DNA of 7,246 bases from Candidatus Poribacteria bacterium (lineage in GTDB: Bacteria; Poribacteria; DTPJ01; WJIO01), in assembly GCA_014730235.1 (NCBI GenBank), contig WJIO01000284.1:1-7246 (forward strand), in the 5' to 3' direction. Shown here one piece after another: positions 4,898 to 7,246 of this stretch. How positions within the stretch are numbered: the stretch's first letter is position 1; every line of letters starts with the position of its first letter. The notes below the pieces were generated by a model. The model made no database searches, was not told where the DNA came from, and worked only from the letters and a program-made list of their open reading frames with translations. The position numbers and the translations under genes were made by a program.

Positions 4898-6087
4898 CTA
4901 TCTTATCCATATCTTGCCAAACATAATCAGGAATAATACCAGTAGATACCATCCCAGAAATTTTTGAATACGGTGTCCCCAAATTATCCATCCTGATTCC
5001 CTGTCCAGATTGTATATGCTTTTTTGAGGGATAGTAAAGAGTCAAATTCTATTCCAGGAGTTAATGTATCCAGACTGTATAATAAACCATAAGGTATCCT
5101 TCTCAATTTATCATGTATTAAGGAACTGAACCAGTTCCTGTATCTTATTCTGCACCTTAGGAATATGGAATAATATAAGCCAGGAGCAATCCACAAAAAT
5201 GAAAAGAAACATAGGAATATTAAGGGTTTGACACCATAGCCAAAAGTTTCTTCCAGGAATATTTGTTCTGCTACCCTTGCCCAACTATTATAGCGCCTTA
5301 TTCTCTTTTCTTTTCGATAGGTGTAATAAGCATCATCAGCCTGATCCAGCCAGCCCATATCCCTATAATTTTTGATTAATGCTATATAAAAAGTTTCATC
5401 ATAATGCAAGTGTCTTTTTATGCCATATTGGCTATTATCCCAATATATCCACATTTTGTAAAAGCCACTGACACGATCAAAATGTATTATGCCTTTAAAA
5501 ATCTTAACATTAAAGTAAGTATCTCTGTTAAATGTACTTAAAGAAAAAATAGCACCTTCAGAGAAGGTACTGGAAGTGAAATAAACGTCTTTGTTGAAGT
5601 AACATCCGGAGAAATTAGCAGTTCTGGTGAAGGTGCTGCCTCCAAAGAAAGCACCACCTTTAAAGATAGCGGATGAAAAAAAAGTGTTCCCTTTAAAGGT
5701 ACAACCACGGAAGTCAGCGTCTTGGTTGAAGGTATCCCTTTGGAAGTCCAAAGAAGCACCTCTATCAAAGGTGCTGCCACGGAAGTCACCCTCTCCGTTA
5801 AATGAGGAATTTATAATATGAATAGAATTCTTGACAATAGAACCGACAAATCTGATGTTTCCTTCTACCTTTACATTCAAAAGCCTAATCGCTTTACCTT
5901 CTGTCAGTGCCTTCTCGATATCAGACGCTTCAACAATTTCTAGATTATCATTAGTTCCTATAGCTATAACATAATTCTTACCTTCAGGAGAGCTAAACGG
6001 TTGTGGTTTGGCATTCAGCAAATTCCAGTCAGCAATAGCAGAACAAGAAATTAAACAAAGAGTCAAAATGCCTAAGAAAAGCTGCAT
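4898..6087 (-). CDS. Pentapeptide-repeat protein with a two-helix pore-like membrane domain (frameshifted near the end)
   Basis: I start at the ATG at 6087, where GGAGAG lies just upstream; the ATG at 6090 is also possible. Residues 1-15 (MQLFLGILTLCLISC) look like a lipoprotein or Sec signal with a LISC lipobox. Residues about 97-197 hold roughly nine tandem 11-residue units such as NQDADFRGCTF and NKDVYFTSSTF, the phenylalanine-rich Pentapeptide_3-like beta-helix. After a soluble part containing LHYDETFYIALIKNYRDMG, a membrane helix (PLIFLCFFSFLWIAPGLYY, from about 288) is followed by a pore-loop-like RIPYGLLYSLDTLTPGI. The zero frame stops at 4984. One extra G at 4999-5001 continues it as ESGWIIWGHRIQKFLGWYL and a second helix, LLVLFLIMFGKIWIR, ending at 4898 (396 residues). 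The layout recalls pentapeptide proteins with an Ion_trans_2-like tail, but no TVGYG filter is present. Substrate unknown. Confidence 0.75.
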
Positions 6088-6104
6088 CATACTCTCCGTT
6101 TGTA

Positions 6105-6299
6105 TCAATATATGTAATCGTATCCAAGGAACTCCTTGGGTACGGAAAGCTGGTATTTCCATCTGTTCCATCCATCTTGCTTATTCTCTATGTATGACTC
6201 AACGTTGACCGTAGGCCGTGTATCTTTACTTGTATCCCTAAGGTCACGAAAGTCAATATTATTTACATTTTTTTCTCTTGAAACCCTGTCCAGGATCAT
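6105..6299 (-). CDS. Possible small hypothetical protein (64 residues) before the pentapeptide gene
   Basis: An ATG frame reads MILDRVSREKNVNNIDFRD, then SYIENKQDGWNRWKYQLSV and PKEFLGYDYIY, stopping 14-17 bases before the pentapeptide gene. Its position as a first gene in that operon and its sensible composition favour a real product. Against it, the ATG has no SD and I recognise no domain. A weak promoter candidate (TTGACA at 6330-6325 with TAAAAT at 6303-6298) has an overlong 21-base spacer. It could be a decayed leader gene. Confidence 0.3.
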   Translation of the reverse strand: MILDRVSREKNVNNIDFRDLRDTSKDTRPTVNVESYIENKQDGWNRWKYQLSVPKEFLGYDYIY

Positions 6300-6350
6300 T
6301 TTAGCGAGACATAATTGCTCGTGTTGTCAATTACTATCTAAATCACCGCC

Positions 6351-6379
6351 TTGACTTTTTGTAAGAAATATCTTACAAT
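6351..6379 (+). promoter_or_regulatory. Near-consensus promoter of the HigBA-type operon
   Basis: -35 TTGACT (6351-6356), a 17-base spacer, and -10 TACAAT (6374-6379). The expected start of transcription, six to eight bases after the -10, coincides with the toxin ATG at 6386, so the mRNA should be leaderless. Confidence 0.8.
6359..6378. promoter_or_regulatory. Operator-like inverted repeat over the HigBA promoter
   Basis: TTGTAAGA (6359-6366) and TCTTACAA (6371-6378) are perfect inverted arms around a four-base centre, covering the spacer and -10. This is where a HigA-type antitoxin or antitoxin-toxin complex would bind to block RNA polymerase. The antitoxin's helix-turn-helix makes it the likely ligand. 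Confidence 0.75.
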
Positions 6380-6385
6380 TGATAT

Positions 6386-6724
6386 ATGGAGATTAAACCC
6401 AGAATCATACGCAATTATGTAACTCCAGAAGGACGAGAGCCTTTTGAAGACTGGCTTGACTCCCTTAAGGATAAGAAAACTCAGGCTTTAGTGCTTGAGA
6501 GGCTTAACCGGATTCGCCTGGGTAACCCTGGCGACTGTAAGCATCTGGACAAAGGTTTATATGAACTGAGAGTTCACTATGGCCCGGGTTACAGAATATA
6601 TTTTGGCGATCTTGATGGCGTAATTGTTATCCTCCTCTGTGGCGGCACTAAAAGTTCACAGAACAGAGATATAAAAAGAGCCAGGGAATACTGGCAGGAA
6701 TTAAAGGAACGAACTGATGAATAA
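6386..6724 (+). CDS. higB: HigB/RelE-type toxin (addiction-module killer protein, Gp49-like)
   Basis: The 112-residue protein matches the RelE-superfamily killer proteins of TIGR02683 type along its whole length: FEDWLDSLKDKKTQALVLER (20-39), RIRLGNPGDCKHLDKGLYEL, then RVHYGPGYRIYF (62-73) and ILLCGGTKSSQNRDIKRA (82-99). Members are ribosome-dependent mRNA interferases that cut translated mRNA in the A site. The ATG at 6386 agrees with the usual family start (the YVTPEGREPFEDWL segment follows shortly), but no SD precedes it and the promoter predicts a leaderless transcript. The gene overlaps the antitoxin start by eight bases, in the toxin-first order typical of higBA. It seems intact, with none of the frame damage seen elsewhere in the window. 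The symbol reflects family type, not a proven orthologue. Confidence 0.9.
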   Translation: MEIKPRIIRNYVTPEGREPFEDWLDSLKDKKTQALVLERLNRIRLGNPGDCKHLDKGLYELRVHYGPGYRIYFGDLDGVIVILLCGGTKSSQNRDIKRAREYWQELKERTDE

Positions 6725-7076
6725 AGAATCGGTCTTAAAACATACATCCAGCTACAGGGACAGGCTTCTGAAAAGGCTGAAAGACCCGGAAATGGCTCAG
6801 GCATATCTTGAAGCTGCCGTCGAATCCTACGAAAGAGAAGGGGAAACACAGGCTTTACTACTGGCCATGAGAGATGTCGCTGAAGCCCAGGGAGGCATCG
6901 GTCAGCTTGCCAAAAGGACAACCATAAGTCGTCCACATCTCTATGATATACTTGCCAGTAAACATGAGCCGCGTCTGGATAATTGGCTAAGTATCATTTC
7001 CGGTCTGGGTTTCCGTATTCGATTAGAACCCCAGGAAACCAGGACAGAGCCTGTTCTTTCTGATCTCAAATCTTAA
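6717..7076 (+). CDS. higA: HigA-type antitoxin with helix-turn-helix (TIGR02684-like)
   Basis: This 119-residue protein has the layout of probable addiction-module antidote proteins. The helical N-terminus YRDRLLKRLKDPEMAQAYLE is followed by LLLAMRDVAEAQGGIGQLAK and the helix-turn-helix RTTISRPHLYDIL (67-79), then HEPRLDNWLSIISGLGFRIR, ending in a polar tail. The first half should wrap the toxin and the Cro/CI-type domain should bind the operator at 6359-6378. The ATG at 6717 lies inside the last toxin codons, with an AAAGGA SD (6703-6708) eight bases upstream, so translation is coupled and SD-driven. The toxin start has no such SD. That contrast may favour antitoxin synthesis over toxin. The protein looks intact. 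Downstream, no terminator is visible before the possible IS end. Confidence 0.9.
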   Translation: MNKESVLKHTSSYRDRLLKRLKDPEMAQAYLEAAVESYEREGETQALLLAMRDVAEAQGGIGQLAKRTTISRPHLYDILASKHEPRLDNWLSIISGLGFRIRLEPQETRTEPVLSDLKS

Positions 7077-7079
7077 ATC

Positions 7080-7108
7080 GAGTCTGTCAACCCTTTTGTG
7101 TAAACTGA
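7080..7108. mobile_element. Possible terminal inverted repeat of an IS256-family element
   Basis: The stretch contains CTGTCAACCCTTTTGTGTAA followed by ACTG. TTTTGTGTAAA next to a CTGTCAA-type sequence is common at IS256-family ends. No transposase is seen in the remaining bases, which have no clear coding frame, and the partner end is not in the window. It may be a remnant or the edge of an element lying to the right. Confidence 0.3.
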
Positions 7109-7246
7109 GTGCGATTCAAAATTGTGAAAAGCGAAAAAACTTTGACGACATAGAAACTCAGGTTCGTTGTGTGATGCTTGAGATAGGCATACAGACAGTA
7201 GAATCCATAATAAGAGCCCGTGGCACAGGGTTTTGAGGCAAAGGCA

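Noticed and set aside
4858-4920. Terminator for the pentapeptide gene
   Set aside because: The T-run at 4855-4860 has only weak flanking complementarity (CGGA/TCCG) and no stable stem on the minus strand after the restored stop.
5538-5821. Open frames on both strands across the pentapeptide repeats
   Set aside because: They come from the 33-bp periodicity, which keeps all frames open; only the minus-strand frame with the phenylalanine pattern fits a family.
6088-6171. Longer start for the pentapeptide protein at 6171
   Set aside because: The added 28 residues lack signal character and an SD; the ATG at 6087/6090 follows GGAGAG and begins a clear signal peptide.
6589-6936. Minus-strand 115-codon open frame
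   Set aside because: Antisense shadow of the HigB/HigA-type genes, which match known families over their full length.

Overview
The window is a bacterial accessory region. It holds a cluster of toxin-antitoxin (TA) genes, several of them broken, around a three-gene AT-rich module and a membrane protein gene. No ribosomal, tRNA or metabolic gene is present. The TA density, short operons with Shine-Dalgarno (SD) sites and a lipobox-like signal suggest a Gram-negative, probably environmental or anaerobic lineage such as Desulfobacterota, Nitrospirota or Brocadiales. That placement is only an impression.

Layout, left to right. At 1-668 (-) is a fused reading frame: a GC-richer N-terminal piece of unknown family joined to a PIN nuclease that lacks its first catalytic Asp and runs off the left edge. 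At 783-928 (-) is the remnant of an MNT-type minimal nucleotidyltransferase, broken by a 14-bp tandem duplication. At 1174-1862 (-) is an apparently intact ribbon-helix-helix-like antitoxin and VapC-like PIN toxin pair. At 1892-1990 (-) is a degenerate second copy of that antitoxin's N-terminus. From 2027 to 4374 (-) lies the central module in the order MerR-like regulator, ExeA/TniB-like AAA ATPase, winged-helix replication-initiator-like protein. It has a good sigma70-type promoter with a dyad in its spacer. At 4472-4897 there is no convincing gene, but there are two strong palindromes. At 4898-6087 (-) is a pentapeptide-repeat protein with a two-helix pore-like membrane domain. At 6386-7076 (+) is an intact HigB/HigA-type TA operon with a near-consensus promoter that predicts a leaderless mRNA. 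The right edge carries sequence resembling an IS256-family end.

One theme runs through the window. Four genes (PIN fusion, winged-helix protein, ATPase, pentapeptide protein) read as complete family members only after a one-base frame change. Three of these sit in runs of A or G and need one extra base. That fits homopolymer under-calling in the sequencing, real decay or, for the ATPase (a run of eight A), programmed or transcriptional slippage. The 14-bp duplication, the antitoxin fragment and the missing PIN aspartate are not explained by homopolymer error, so some decay is probably real.

Base composition supports a mosaic. Hand-counted 60-base lines give about 25-28% G+C inside the MerR/ATPase/winged-helix module, 42-50% in the displaced C-terminal part of the winged-helix gene, and 52-57% around 421-660. 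The most unusual system here is the MerR-ATPase-winged-helix module. It looks like a replication or transposition-targeting module, but no transposase or integrase is visible in the window.
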